Below are positions 18,292-27,552 of a DNA stretch of 64,000 nt, piece after piece (the stretch's first letter is position 1; every line of letters begins with the position of its first letter). The notes beneath the pieces are model-generated. The model made no database searches, was not told where the DNA came from, and was given only the letters and a program-made list of their open reading frames with translations. The translations under genes were made by a program, and so were the position numbers. Location of the stretch: contig JAOTVR010000003.1 of assembly GCA_029863305.1 (NCBI GenBank), positions 37,210 through 101,209 of the forward strand, in the 5' to 3' direction. The stretch comes from Gammaproteobacteria bacterium. GTDB lineage: Bacteria > Pseudomonadota > Gammaproteobacteria > Steroidobacterales > Woeseiaceae.

Positions 18292-20070
18292 ATGACCGAA
18301 GGAGCCGATCGCCCAAAAGGCAGTTCACTGCGACCGCTCCGAGCGCTGGTCCCCTATGTGCGCCCGTACAGGAGCATCCTGATCCTCGCCATCGGCGCAT
18401 TGCTGTTGGCCTCGGTCGCACAACTCGCCTTGCCTGTCGCCGTTCGCTATCTGATTGACGCCGGCCTGCTGGCCGAAAGCGCATCGCATATCGACAGGTA
18501 TTTTATCGCTTTATTCGCCGTTGCGATGGCCTTTGGCCTGTTTTCAGCATTACGATTTTACCTGGTCACATGGCTCGGCGAACGAGTCGTCGCCGATATT
18601 CGAAACGCGGTTTACCGACATGTCGTGCGACTGGACCCGACTTTCTTTGAAATCACCAAGACCGGCGAAGTTCTGTCACGGCTAACGACCGATACAACCC
18701 TGATCCAGTCGATATCGGGTGCTGGCCTGTCCATCGCACTGCGCGCCACCCTGAATCTGTTCGGCGCGGTCGTGATGCTTGCCATAACAAGCCCGCGACT
18801 GGCCGGAATGATTCTGCTGTTACTTCCTCTGGTTCTCGTGCCCATTATCCTGATTGGACGACGCGTACGAACCCTGTCGAGAGCCAGTCAGGATCGGGTC
18901 GCGGATTCAAGTGGACTTGCCGGTGAAACACTGAACGCGATTGCCACGGTGCAAGCCTTCACGATGGAAGGATTGCAGAGTGCGAGATTCGGTGAATCCG
19001 TGCAGGCGGCGTTCCAGACCGCTGTGCGGCGCATTCGCGTGCGAGCACTGCTGACGGGAATGGCGATACTCTTTATCTTCGGCGCGATCACATTTGTGCT
19101 GTGGATTGGCACCAAGTCGGTCATGGCAGGTGAAATGAGCGGTGGCCAGCTTGGCCAGTTCCTGCTGTACGCGATCTTCGCGGCGGCGGCCGCTGCGGGT
19201 CTCAGTGAAATGTGGGGCGAAGTGCAGCGGGCTGCGGGAGCAATGGAGCGGCTCATCGAGCTGCTCGATTCTAAGCCGGCGATCGTTGCGCCGCGCAAGC
19301 CCGTGGCGCTGCCTGAGACGAGCCTTGGGCGAATAAGCCTCGAGAAAGTGACTTTTCGTTATCCGTCCCGCCCCGAGACTGTCGCTATCGATGAGTTCAG
19401 CCTCGACGTCAGCAGCGGCGAAACACTCGCGATCGTGGGACCATCGGGTGCCGGCAAAAGTACCTTGTTTCAGCTACTGCTGCGCTTCTATGATCCCGAA
19501 TCGGGCTGCATCAAGGTCGACGGCGTAGACATCAGCCAAACGGCTCCTGAAGCCGTCAGGGCGCGCATCGGGCTGGTGCCACAGGAAACCATCATCTTCG
19601 GCACGAGCGCCAGAGAGAATATCGGTTATGGGCGCCCCGGCGCCAGCGATCGGGATATCGAGGCCGCCGCAGAGGCTGCCGCCGCCGATGTTTTTATCCG
19701 CCAGCTCCCCGATGGATTCGAGACCTTTCTCGGCGAGCGCGGCACGCGACTGTCCGGTGGCCAGAGGCAGCGGATCGCAATTGCCCGCGCAATACTGAAA
19801 GACCCGCCCATCCTGTTACTCGACGAGGCAACGAGCTCCCTGGATGCGGAAAGCGAGCGTGTCGTGCAGGAGGCGCTGGAGCACCTGATGGAAGGTCGCA
19901 CCACGATTATCATCGCCCACCGGCTGGCGACGGTGCTCAAGGCAACGCGAATTGTCGTGATGGAGCACGGCAAAATCGTCGACATCGGCTCTCACGACGA
20001 ACTGGTCAGACGCGACTCGCTATACACGCGCCTGGCCGAACTGCAATTCGGCGAGGGGCGCTTGCAGTAA
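18292..20070 (+). CDS. MsbA-like ABC exporter (fused permease and ATPase)
   Basis: This 592-residue half-transporter has an N-terminal six-helix ABC type 1 transmembrane domain (about residues 25-310) and a C-terminal nucleotide-binding domain. The Walker A motif G-P-S-G-A-G-K-S-T is near residue 383, the signature L-S-G-G-Q-R-Q-R near 486, Walker B I-L-L-L-D-E-A-T near 506 and the H-loop histidine in I-A-H-R-L near 542. It should work as a homodimer exporting a lipid or hydrophobic compound. It could be a lipid flippase, but it is not next to lpxK, so I do not call it MsbA. It ends 9 nt from the convergent ppdK stop. Confidence 0.9.
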   Translation: MTEGADRPKGSSLRPLRALVPYVRPYRSILILAIGALLLASVAQLALPVAVRYLIDAGLLAESASHIDRYFIALFAVAMAFGLFSALRFYLVTWLGERVVADIRNAVYRHVVRLDPTFFEITKTGEVLSRLTTDTTLIQSISGAGLSIALRATLNLFGAVVMLAITSPRLAGMILLLLPLVLVPIILIGRRVRTLSRASQDRVADSSGLAGETLNAIATVQAFTMEGLQSARFGESVQAAFQTAVRRIRVRALLTGMAILFIFGAITFVLWIGTKSVMAGEMSGGQLGQFLLYAIFAAAAAAGLSEMWGEVQRAAGAMERLIELLDSKPAIVAPRKPVALPETSLGRISLEKVTFRYPSRPETVAIDEFSLDVSSGETLAIVGPSGAGKSTLFQLLLRFYDPESGCIKVDGVDISQTAPEAVRARIGLVPQETIIFGTSARENIGYGRPGASDRDIEAAAEAAAADVFIRQLPDGFETFLGERGTRLSGGQRQRIAIARAILKDPPILLLDEATSSLDAESERVVQEALEHLMEGRTTIIIAHRLATVLKATRIVVMEHGKIVDIGSHDELVRRDSLYTRLAELQFGEGRLQ

Positions 20071-20079
20071 CGAGCCGAC

Positions 20080-22848
20080 TCAGGCTGCCGGTCTCAAAAT
20101 GCCAACGAAATCCTTTTCGCGCAGCTTTGCTGTTGCCGCCGCGAGCCTCGCGATCGGAACACGCGGACCTGAGCAGGACACGTAGTCCAGCCCGGCGTGA
20201 TGGCAGAACCGAATTGATTCCGGATGGCCGCCCTGCTCGCCGCAGATACCGATTTTCAGGTCCGGGCGCTCCTGCCTGCCATTGCGCACAGCCATTTCGA
20301 TTAGCTGCCCAACACCCTGGACATCAAGCACTTCGAACGGATTGTCCTGCAGGATTCCCGACTCGTTGTACATCGGCAGGAATTTGTTTTCGGCATCCTC
20401 ACGCGAAAACGAGAATGCTGCCTGAGTCAGGTCATTCGTTCCAAAGGAAAAGAACTCGGCATTAGTCGCCAGCTGCCGAGCTCGCGTACACGCGCGCACC
20501 GTTTCGATCATCGTACCGAATCTGAAATGCAACGCCTGGCCCGTCGCTTTTTCGAGCTTGTCTTTCAGCTTATCGACGGTGCGCTTGACGTGCGCGAGCT
20601 CTTGAGTCGTGATGACCTGTGGCACCATGATTTCGGGTTGTGCATTGACGCCTTTTCTGGCGCATTCTGCAGCGGCTTCGAGAATCGCCTGGATTTGCAT
20701 CGCATAGATTTCCGGATACGTGATGCCGAGACGTACGCCGCGGTGACCGAGCATCGGGTTTGTCTCCTGCAGTTCTCGCACCTTCTGCAACATGCGTTCT
20801 TTCTTAAGCAACGCATCGTTGACGTGCTCCTCGCTCAATTCAGTGAACGCATCCGGTAAAGGCGACGCCGACGCGATCGAGGCCAGTGCGGTTTGCCGAC
20901 CGCGGACAACATCGCGGTACAGGCGCAGCGTCTTGATCTGGTCAAGCAGCTGATGCTCGGTCGGCAAAAATTCGTGCATCGGCGGATCCAGTAGGCGTAC
21001 CGTGACCGGATCCGGGGACATGACCGTGAACAACTCGATGAAGTCGGCGCGCTGGATCGGCAGCAACTGATTCAGTGCCACCTTTCTGTCTTCCTCGTTA
21101 TTAGCAAGGATCATGTCGATAACGATCGGCAACCGGTCGCTTGCGTTGAACATGCGTTCGGTACGGCACAGCCCGATTCCCATGGCGCCGTATTCATGCG
21201 CTTTCTTCGCCGCATCCGGCGTATCGGCATTAGCCATCACCTTCAGATGCGATATCTCGTCGGCCCAGCCAAGCAGAGTTTTCAGTTCGTCCGAGAATTG
21301 TGCGTCCAAGGTCGCGATCGCACCCAGGTAGACCTCACCGGTGCCACCGTCCAGGGTGATGATGTCGCCCTCATGAATGATGTGATCACCGACATTCGCC
21401 AGCCGCAAGTCGACATCGACATTGATGCCTTCGGCGCCCGCGACGCAGGGCTTGCCCATGCCGCGCGCGACCACGGCCGCATGCGAGGTCTTGCCGCCGC
21501 GGCTCGTGAGAATGCCTTCGGCGGCGAAGAAGCCGTGGATATCCTCGGGTCGCGTTTCCTCGCGCACGAGAATGACCTTCTCACCCGATCTGCCGAGCTT
21601 TTCTGCCAGGTCCGCATCAAAGACGCATTTACCGGCCGCGGCGCCCGGAGATGCCGGCAGGCCCAGCGCGATGGGCGCTATTGTATTCCCCGGATCCAGG
21701 CTCGGATGCAGCAGTTGTTCGAGCAGTTCCGGATCGATTCTGAGTAGTGCCTGCTCCCGCGAAATCAGCTTTTCCTCGTACATGTCGACAGATGTCTTGA
21801 CCATCGCGGTTGCATTCATCTTGCCGTTGCGCGTCTGCAGACAATACAAGGTCCCTTTCTCAATCGTGAACTCGTAATCCTGCACCTCCTGATAGTGCGA
21901 TTCGAGTTTATTGCGCAGCTCGACGAGTTGCGCAAATTGCGATGGCATCTCATCTTCCATTTGCTGCAACGGTTTCGGTGTTCGAATACCGGCAACCACA
22001 TCTTCGCCCTGTGCGTTTGTCAGGTACTCGCCGAACATTTCATTGTCACCGGTGCCTGGATTACGCGTGAATCCAACGCCGGTGGCACAGTCGTCGCCCA
22101 TGTTGCCGAATACCATCGTGCAGATATTGACCGCGGTACCGTTTGCCATATCCGGTGTAATGTGAAACTCGCGCCGATAGTCGACAGCTCGCTTGCCCAT
22201 CCAGGAACGGAACACCGCCTCGACCGCGAGTTGCAGTTGCATCATCACGTCATGAGGAAAATCCTTGCCTGTCTCATGGCGCACGACATCGAGAAACTTT
22301 TCGCTGATTTCCTTGAGGTGGCCTGCCTCCAAAGCAACGTCCGCCTTGACGCCAACCCGTTTCTTGACCTCGTCGAAGTGCTCGTCAAACTTCTCGTCTT
22401 CAATACCCAGGGCTACTTTGCCAAACAACTGAATAAAGCGGCGATACGCGTCATAGGCGAATCGTTCGTCACCCGTCTGCTCGATCAGACCCGCGAGCGT
22501 GTCGTCATTCAGGCCGAGATTAAGGATCGTGTCCATCATTCCCGGCATCGACATTGCCGAGCCGGAGCGAACCGACACCAGCAATGGATCAGGACCTGCG
22601 CCAAAAGTCTTTTTGGTCAAAACCTCAAGCTCGCTGATCTCCGCCTTCACGGCGTCCATCAGCTCTTGCGGTAACTCGTTCTTCTGCAGATAGTCGAGAC
22701 AGGCTTCGGTCGTGATGACGAATCCGGGAGGTACATTGATACCTATCTGTGTCATTTCGCACAGATTGGCGCCTTTTCCGCCGAGAAGTTTCTTGTCGTG
22801 GCCATCGCCATCTGAAAATGAGTAGACGTACTTTTTGCTCATGTGCAT
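20080..22848 (-). CDS. ppdK: Pyruvate, phosphate dikinase
   Basis: This 922-residue protein catalyses the reversible reaction of pyruvate, ATP and phosphate to phosphoenolpyruvate, AMP and pyrophosphate. The N-terminal ATP-grasp domain begins with G-G-K-G-A-N-L near residue 23. The phosphohistidine domain has G-G-K-T-S-H-A-A near residue 456, and the PEP/pyruvate barrel ends with I-C-G-E-Q-G-G-H-P. The length is slightly above the usual 870-900. ATG 22848 is used; ATG 22842 (M-S-K-K) is an alternative, and neither has a clear Shine-Dalgarno sequence. The gene downstream of a class I aldolase on the same strand suggests a gluconeogenic or pyrophosphate-conserving glycolytic role. No PPDK regulatory protein gene is seen in the window. 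Confidence 0.95.
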   Translation of the reverse strand: MHMSKKYVYSFSDGDGHDKKLLGGKGANLCEMTQIGINVPPGFVITTEACLDYLQKNELPQELMDAVKAEISELEVLTKKTFGAGPDPLLVSVRSGSAMSMPGMMDTILNLGLNDDTLAGLIEQTGDERFAYDAYRRFIQLFGKVALGIEDEKFDEHFDEVKKRVGVKADVALEAGHLKEISEKFLDVVRHETGKDFPHDVMMQLQLAVEAVFRSWMGKRAVDYRREFHITPDMANGTAVNICTMVFGNMGDDCATGVGFTRNPGTGDNEMFGEYLTNAQGEDVVAGIRTPKPLQQMEDEMPSQFAQLVELRNKLESHYQEVQDYEFTIEKGTLYCLQTRNGKMNATAMVKTSVDMYEEKLISREQALLRIDPELLEQLLHPSLDPGNTIAPIALGLPASPGAAAGKCVFDADLAEKLGRSGEKVILVREETRPEDIHGFFAAEGILTSRGGKTSHAAVVARGMGKPCVAGAEGINVDVDLRLANVGDHIIHEGDIITLDGGTGEVYLGAIATLDAQFSDELKTLLGWADEISHLKVMANADTPDAAKKAHEYGAMGIGLCRTERMFNASDRLPIVIDMILANNEEDRKVALNQLLPIQRADFIELFTVMSPDPVTVRLLDPPMHEFLPTEHQLLDQIKTLRLYRDVVRGRQTALASIASASPLPDAFTELSEEHVNDALLKKERMLQKVRELQETNPMLGHRGVRLGITYPEIYAMQIQAILEAAAECARKGVNAQPEIMVPQVITTQELAHVKRTVDKLKDKLEKATGQALHFRFGTMIETVRACTRARQLATNAEFFSFGTNDLTQAAFSFSREDAENKFLPMYNESGILQDNPFEVLDVQGVGQLIEMAVRNGRQERPDLKIGICGEQGGHPESIRFCHHAGLDYVSCSGPRVPIARLAAATAKLREKDFVGILRPAA

Positions 22849-23023
22849 GATCGCTATGTATTTAATCGGTGTTGATTTGGTTGGGGGATGTTCGCTGCTC
22901 GACCGCGAGCATACTATCGGGGCAAATCACCAGCCTGTGCGCAAGACGCGGAAGACTCCGCGGTGGGGTCCCTCCGAGACGCACTGGCCAGCAGATCTGA
23001 CCGGGCACTACCACAAGCTATGG

Positions 23024-23917
23024 CTAGGTGGCTGACGCCGCTGCGATACTTGCAATCGATGCATCGAGCGTGGCGTTGAACTCTTCGGCCGATTGTTGTG
23101 CGCTCAATCCTTCTGACAATGCCCGCGAAAAGCTCGCGACCATGCCATGCTGACGCGAGAGCCGCTCATTCGCTTCATCTCTCGAGTACCCGCCCGACAA
23201 TGCGACGACTCTGGCTACGTTCGGGTGTGCAACGCAGTCGGCATACAGATCATTTTGCTCCGGCAACGTCAGCTTGAGCATGACGAGTTCGTCCGGGTCC
23301 AGACTGTTCAGCTGCTCCATGATGGCCGAGTGCAGTATTGCCTCTGCCGCGGCCTTGTCCGGACAATGAATATCGACTTCCGGCTCGATGATCGGCACAA
23401 GACCTGCCGCGACAATCTGGCGGCCGATCTCGAACTGCTGCTCGACGACGGCACGAACGCCATCCGCATTGGCTTGTTTGATAACGGAGCGCATCTTGGT
23501 ACCGAAGATGCCAGCCGCCTTTGCCTTGTCCAGCAAGGCAGCAAGATCCGGAATCGGCTTCATGAGCTGTGCGCCGTCGACCTCGTCCGCCAGGCCCTTG
23601 TCGACCTTCAGAAACGGCACGACGTTCTTGACCTCCCACAGGTAGCTTGCCGTGGACTGACCCTCGACCTGTCGATCCATCGTGTTTTCGAACAGTATCG
23701 CGCCAAGAATGCGGTCTCCGCCGAATGCCGGGCTGGTCATGATCCGCGTTCGCATCTCGTGCACTATCGTGAACATTTCCTCATCATTCGACCAGGCATC
23801 CGGCGTCACGCCATACAGGCCCAGGGCCTTGGGTGTGCTGCCACCACTCTGATCGAGAGCGGCGATGAACCCGGGTGCGGTTTTGATCTTTTGCAGTTGT
23901 TGTTCGAAATTACTCAC
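23024..23917 (-). CDS. fda: Class I fructose-bisphosphate aldolase
   Basis: This aldolase of about 297 residues matches the short bacterial class I group (as in staphylococci) in length and motifs: A-L-D-Q-S-G-G-S-T-P-K near the N-terminus, P-I-I-E-P-E-V-D-I mid-protein, and the Schiff-base segment M-L-K-L-T-L-P-E near residue 210. I use the GTG at 23917 because it begins the conserved N-terminus and has AGACAGG about 7 nt upstream; the ATG at 24055 would lie inside the upstream metalloprotease gene. Reaction: reversible cleavage of fructose 1,6-bisphosphate. It is 175 nt upstream of ppdK on the same strand, and the gap contains no recognised gene. Confidence 0.92.
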   Translation of the reverse strand: MSNFEQQLQKIKTAPGFIAALDQSGGSTPKALGLYGVTPDAWSNDEEMFTIVHEMRTRIMTSPAFGGDRILGAILFENTMDRQVEGQSTASYLWEVKNVVPFLKVDKGLADEVDGAQLMKPIPDLAALLDKAKAAGIFGTKMRSVIKQANADGVRAVVEQQFEIGRQIVAAGLVPIIEPEVDIHCPDKAAAEAILHSAIMEQLNSLDPDELVMLKLTLPEQNDLYADCVAHPNVARVVALSGGYSRDEANERLSRQHGMVASFSRALSEGLSAQQSAEEFNATLDASIASIAAASAT

Positions 23918-24009
23918 GGCGATACCTGTCTCTTTGTGTCCTGAATTAATGGATGAGCGCGATTCTACATCACGCAGACAGGATATCGAGCAGAAGATTT
24001 CGTCAGGGA

Positions 24010-25989
24010 TTACGGCCGGCGGCGCGCACAGACGGTCATCAGCGCGAGCAGGCACAGAAATATCGGACCTGCGGCGCCACTTCCCTCGTCATCGCCACTG
24101 GCCGAAGTGACACGTATGCTGCCGGTGGCGCTGTTGTTAGCCGGGTCATTGTCTGCTTCACTGGATGCAAGCCTTACCGTGTAGCCCTTCGATCCGGTCG
24201 CCAGGCCGCTTATGTTCATGCTCAACGTTGAGCTCGATTGCGCAGCCAGGGTGTTCGCCTGACAGTCGATCTGTCGCGCGGTAACCGTGCAAGAGCCGGC
24301 CGACCAGCTTGCGCTGTTAGCCTGCAGTTCGTCATTCAGCGAGATGCTTGCGGTCACGCCCGTGGCGGCCAGGTCCGAGCGATTTTCGAGTACGGCGTTA
24401 ACTGTTGTGCTTTGCTGCACTTGAACCGATGTAGTGGTGAGCGCATTGACGGCCAGATCGACGGCAGGATCAACGGTCAATGGCGACGCGACCTGATTGT
24501 TGTTCGGGCGTTCGTCGACATCGGCCGTGACGCTTGCGCTCAGGGTACCTACGCCCACGGTCGTCGGTGTCGTCGTTATCGTTACCGTGCGAACCGTGAG
24601 GCCGGGAATATCGCCCAGCGCGCAACTGATACTGCCAGCGTTACTGCTGCAATTTCCGGAAGATGACGTGACAGAATCGAGTAGCAGGGTGGCTGGCAGA
24701 GAGACATCCAGCATGACATTTGTCGCCTGCACGGTGCCGTTACTGCGCACGTCGTAGACCAGCACGGTTTGCGCGCCGAGCAGAACGTTGGATACCTGGC
24801 CATTAAGGGCTACAGATACATCCATCGCGGGAAGGGCACTGATACAGGAGGCTCCGGCCGCGGTGGCCTGCATGATCGAGATACTGCAATCGGAAAATTG
24901 CTGGCTCTGGGTGAGCCGCGGAGCCATGATGAATGTTTCCGGCTCGGATTCGCACGCGCCCGGTTGGCCGTCGTGCGGCGCGCCGAAATTGTGACCAATC
25001 TCGTGCGCGGCGATCAGGCTGTCAAAGGTTGCGCCGCTATTTCCTTCGCTGAGTCCTGCACCGTAATAATCGCTGCAAAGCGTGCCATTCCAGGCAATGC
25101 CGACCGTCGTCGTGTCGAGGTCGCGCCCCGTGTACAAGTGGGTCAGGCCATGAGTGTTCTGCGCGGGAGTTGCCTCCCGGTAGGCAGACAGTTCGTCCAG
25201 CAGATCCTCCGCGACGCTCTCATCGGTAAACGGATCCGCCAGCGGATCGCTAAACGTCTCGATCGTCGGAACACGAATCTGTACGCCAAGCTGCTCACTG
25301 AAAATGCCGTCGACATTATTAAGCCGGGTAGTAATCGCCGCAGCGGCATTTACATCGCCGCCTCTGGCGCTCGTGAACTCGAAGTCGCCAATTGCGCCCA
25401 TGGTTATTTCGGATATCGCACCGGCGGCCTGTGCCACCGCTGCATCCAGCTCGACTATCAACTTGCTGTACGCCACAGCACCGCTGCCAGAGAACGAGGC
25501 GGCACCACAACTCATGCTGCCAGGTGCGATAACGGCGTCGGCCAGGCGATAAACAACCGGAGCGCTGATTTGTAGCTGGCTGTCTCCAGGCGCCTCGACC
25601 GCGAACATTTCGTTGCCATCCCAGATGAGCCCACGCGGCATGCCGTCGAACACGACGATGCGCGCCCAGGAATTCGGGTCGCCGTTCAATCGGCCATGAT
25701 AGATATCGATGCCGCCGGGCAGTGCTTGACGAGACTCCACAGAAAGCAGTTCGTTGTTCGGCTCAAGCTGTAAATCGAAAGACCTTCCCAATGCGTCGAA
25801 GCCAAGCTCGATCGGCGCCGCGCCTTGCGCTTTCTGCAGGCTGCCAGCGGATGTTTCGCTGATCGAGCGCATACTCAGCCGTTGCAAGGGCTCGTAATGA
25901 GAGATGACGACATGATTCGACTCGGCGGCAGACGGCGCCGAAAATATGCCGAGAATCGCGGCAACCGGTATCCATTGCAAGACTTTCAT
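24010..25989 (-). CDS. Secreted reprolysin-like (M12) zinc metalloprotease with surface-sorting tail
   Basis: This 659-residue protein begins with a Sec signal peptide (about residues 1-23, ending A-P-S-A-A). A prodomain-like region leads to a catalytic domain with the extended zinc motif H-E-I-G-H-N-F-G-A-P-H-D near residue 330, the metzincin signature of adamalysin-type proteases. After about residue 385 there are two or more Ig-like repeats of DUF11 type (V-x-V-Y-D-V-x-S-N-G, then N-N-Q-V and N-N-S-A endings). The C-terminus is tripartite: a Gly/Ser/Asp stretch, a hydrophobic helix, and A-R-R-R-P. This resembles GlyGly-CTERM sorting signals, though the diglycine is not perfect. It is likely secreted and anchored or processed at the outer membrane. 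Confidence 0.82.
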   Translation of the reverse strand: MKVLQWIPVAAILGIFSAPSAAESNHVVISHYEPLQRLSMRSISETSAGSLQKAQGAAPIELGFDALGRSFDLQLEPNNELLSVESRQALPGGIDIYHGRLNGDPNSWARIVVFDGMPRGLIWDGNEMFAVEAPGDSQLQISAPVVYRLADAVIAPGSMSCGAASFSGSGAVAYSKLIVELDAAVAQAAGAISEITMGAIGDFEFTSARGGDVNAAAAITTRLNNVDGIFSEQLGVQIRVPTIETFSDPLADPFTDESVAEDLLDELSAYREATPAQNTHGLTHLYTGRDLDTTTVGIAWNGTLCSDYYGAGLSEGNSGATFDSLIAAHEIGHNFGAPHDGQPGACESEPETFIMAPRLTQSQQFSDCSISIMQATAAGASCISALPAMDVSVALNGQVSNVLLGAQTVLVYDVRSNGTVQATNVMLDVSLPATLLLDSVTSSSGNCSSNAGSISCALGDIPGLTVRTVTITTTPTTVGVGTLSASVTADVDERPNNNQVASPLTVDPAVDLAVNALTTTSVQVQQSTTVNAVLENRSDLAATGVTASISLNDELQANSASWSAGSCTVTARQIDCQANTLAAQSSSTLSMNISGLATGSKGYTVRLASSEADNDPANNSATGSIRVTSASGDDEGSGAAGPIFLCLLALMTVCARRRP

Positions 25990-26105
25990 CCGAGCTCCGC
26001 ATTGTACTTCCGAAGAGCCTGTTAGCTAATCAAATAGGGCTCGCAACAACAAGCGACTATCCGTCGCTAATCGCCGACACCGGGCGATAAAGTGTGCGGC
26101 AGCTC

Positions 26106-26501
26106 TCAGTTCTCGAGAATAAGTTGCAGGGTGCAGTCGTCGCGCTTGCCAGTCGTCTCCCATGCCGAAAATTCGTCTGCGGTCATCAGGAAACGCTGTT
26201 CATCGCGGCGAGCCAGGTACAGGGTCGGCATTGCCGCGCCTGCGGCCGACTTCATGCGGACCATCTGCCCGTCAATGCGATAGCTGCCGCGCAGTGGATA
26301 GCCGGGAAACTGATTCACCTTCCCGCCGTCTTCATTGACGAGGACTTCATCTGTGAATTTTTCCCAGACGAACTGGCCATCGCTCAACGTGATCTTGCTG
26401 CCGACGTAGGCAGCGCAGCCGGGCAAATAAGTGCCCTCGTGGGATACGCAGGCAGCCAGCAGTGTCGCAAACAGGACGGCCAAAAGAAGACGGATTTTCA
26501 T
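26106..26501 (-). CDS. Small hypothetical lipoprotein
   Basis: This 131-residue protein starts at ATG 26501, where the lipoprotein signal M-K-I-R-L-L-L-A-V-L-F-A-T-L-L-A-A-C begins; an upstream in-frame ATG would only add a non-conserved extension. The lipobox cysteine is C18, with two further cysteines (one near 28, one in D-D-C near the C-terminus). No domain is recognised; the mature part looks beta-rich. It is divergent from the LEA-type lipoprotein gene, with a 95-nt shared promoter region. Its function is unknown. Confidence 0.65.
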   Translation of the reverse strand: MKIRLLLAVLFATLLAACVSHEGTYLPGCAAYVGSKITLSDGQFVWEKFTDEVLVNEDGGKVNQFPGYPLRGSYRIDGQMVRMKSAAGAAMPTLYLARRDEQRFLMTADEFSAWETTGKRDDCTLQLILEN

Positions 26502-26596
26502 TGCTGCAGGGTAACAGAGTGGTACGATCCTGGGCAGCAAAAATGCACTCCTCGCGCTTATGTTACGCTTGGTTTTCGACATTGGAGAGCCGTCCT

Positions 26597-27100
26597 TTGA
26601 AAAGCACACACATCATCGGCATTCGATCGTTCGTCGTTTTCGTCGCGGTCATGGTTCTGTCTGCATGCACTGCGATGCGGCCCGGCTACGAGACTCCAAC
26701 CGTTACCGTGAATTCTTTTCGCAGCTTGCCTTCGGAAGGTGCGTTGCCAAGCTTCGAAATCGGATTGCACGTTATCAACCCGAACTCGACACCGCTCAAT
26801 CTGCGCGGTGTTGCCTATACGATCAGCCTGGAAGGCCACGACCTGATCAAAGGCGTGGGCAATGAACTACCGATCATCGATGCCTACGGCCAGGGGCAGT
26901 TCACCGTAATCGCGTCTGCCAGTCTGTTTGCCGGCATTCGACTCATTACCGACCTGATGAGCGGGCCGAGAGAAAGCTTCAAATACGAGCTCGAGGCCAA
27001 GCTCGATATCGGCGCTTTCCGGCCGGCTATTTATGTCAGGGACAGGGGGGAGATTTCGCTGTCGGGGTCGTCCCGGGAAACCCGGTCGACCGAGCTCTAG
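26597..27100 (+). CDS. LEA type 2-like lipoprotein
   Basis: This protein of about 167 residues is best started at TTG 26597: GGAGAG at 26584-26589 is 7 nt upstream, and the sequence then runs straight into a lipoprotein signal with lipobox V-L-S-A-C. The mature protein has the water-stress/LEA14-like beta-sandwich pattern, with F-E-I-G-L-H-V-I-N-P-N-S-T-P-L-N-L followed by Y-T-I-S-L-E-G. The ATG at 26462 would add an implausible 45-residue extension that overlaps the divergent gene. It is probably an outer-membrane lipoprotein. Its end is 8 nt from the convergent YHS gene. Confidence 0.78.
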   Translation: MKSTHIIGIRSFVVFVAVMVLSACTAMRPGYETPTVTVNSFRSLPSEGALPSFEIGLHVINPNSTPLNLRGVAYTISLEGHDLIKGVGNELPIIDAYGQGQFTVIASASLFAGIRLITDLMSGPRESFKYELEAKLDIGAFRPAIYVRDRGEISLSGSSRETRSTEL

Positions 27101-27108
27101 GCGTTTTC

Positions 27109-27552
27109 TTATCGCGCTTCATTCAGTGAACGCCATTTGGCGTCGGCGCGTTCAATCAGTTTGTCCGGGTTGTATCGCCAGGTGATTGATACTTCCTTGA
27201 TCATATTGAGGTAAAGCTTGCCTTCCCAGATCGTCCATGCTTCCGGGTCGGTCGGCACGTCGCCGCCGTGCGCCATTCCGAGCGCGCAAAAGCCACCGTA
27301 CTGTGGCGCATACTTTTCCGGGTTCGCAGCAAACGCATCGCGGTGCTCCTCGGACGTGAATCGCCACTCGGCGCCGTTCCAGGTCGTCGTGATGATGGGG
27401 AAACCACGCTCCGCGCGACCCTTGGTGAAATAGGAGACCGGATCGTAGCCGTCGATGGCGCCGTTATCGGTTGCGTACTGCAACGAATCTGCGTGGCTGA
27501 GCGTTGCTGCAAACAGCAAAGCAAGAATGAGCAGGTGCTTGATACGAGTCAT
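27109..27552 (-). CDS. Secreted YHS domain-containing protein
   Basis: This 147-residue protein has a Sec signal peptide (M-T-R-I-K-H-L-L-I-L-A-L-L-F-A, cleavage likely after S-H-A). The YHS-type domain runs from about residue 30 to 110, with D-G-Y-D-P-V-S-Y-F, F-T-S-E-E-H-R-D-A-F and N-P-E-K-Y-A-P-Q-Y-G-G-F-C. YHS domains are small, often metal-associated modules; the conserved cysteine here follows G-G-F. Related stand-alone periplasmic YHS proteins have no established function. Its ATG overlaps the stop of an open but start-less frame upstream, described in the next entry. Confidence 0.8.
   Translation of the reverse strand: MTRIKHLLILALLFAATLSHADSLQYATDNGAIDGYDPVSYFTKGRAERGFPIITTTWNGAEWRFTSEEHRDAFAANPEKYAPQYGGFCALGMAHGGDVPTDPEAWTIWEGKLYLNMIKEVSITWRYNPDKLIERADAKWRSLNEAR

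Noticed and set aside
22849..23023. Plus-strand small open frame (66 codons) between ppdK and the aldolase
   Set aside because: Overlaps the ppdK start antisense, with no ribosome-binding site and no recognisable protein features.
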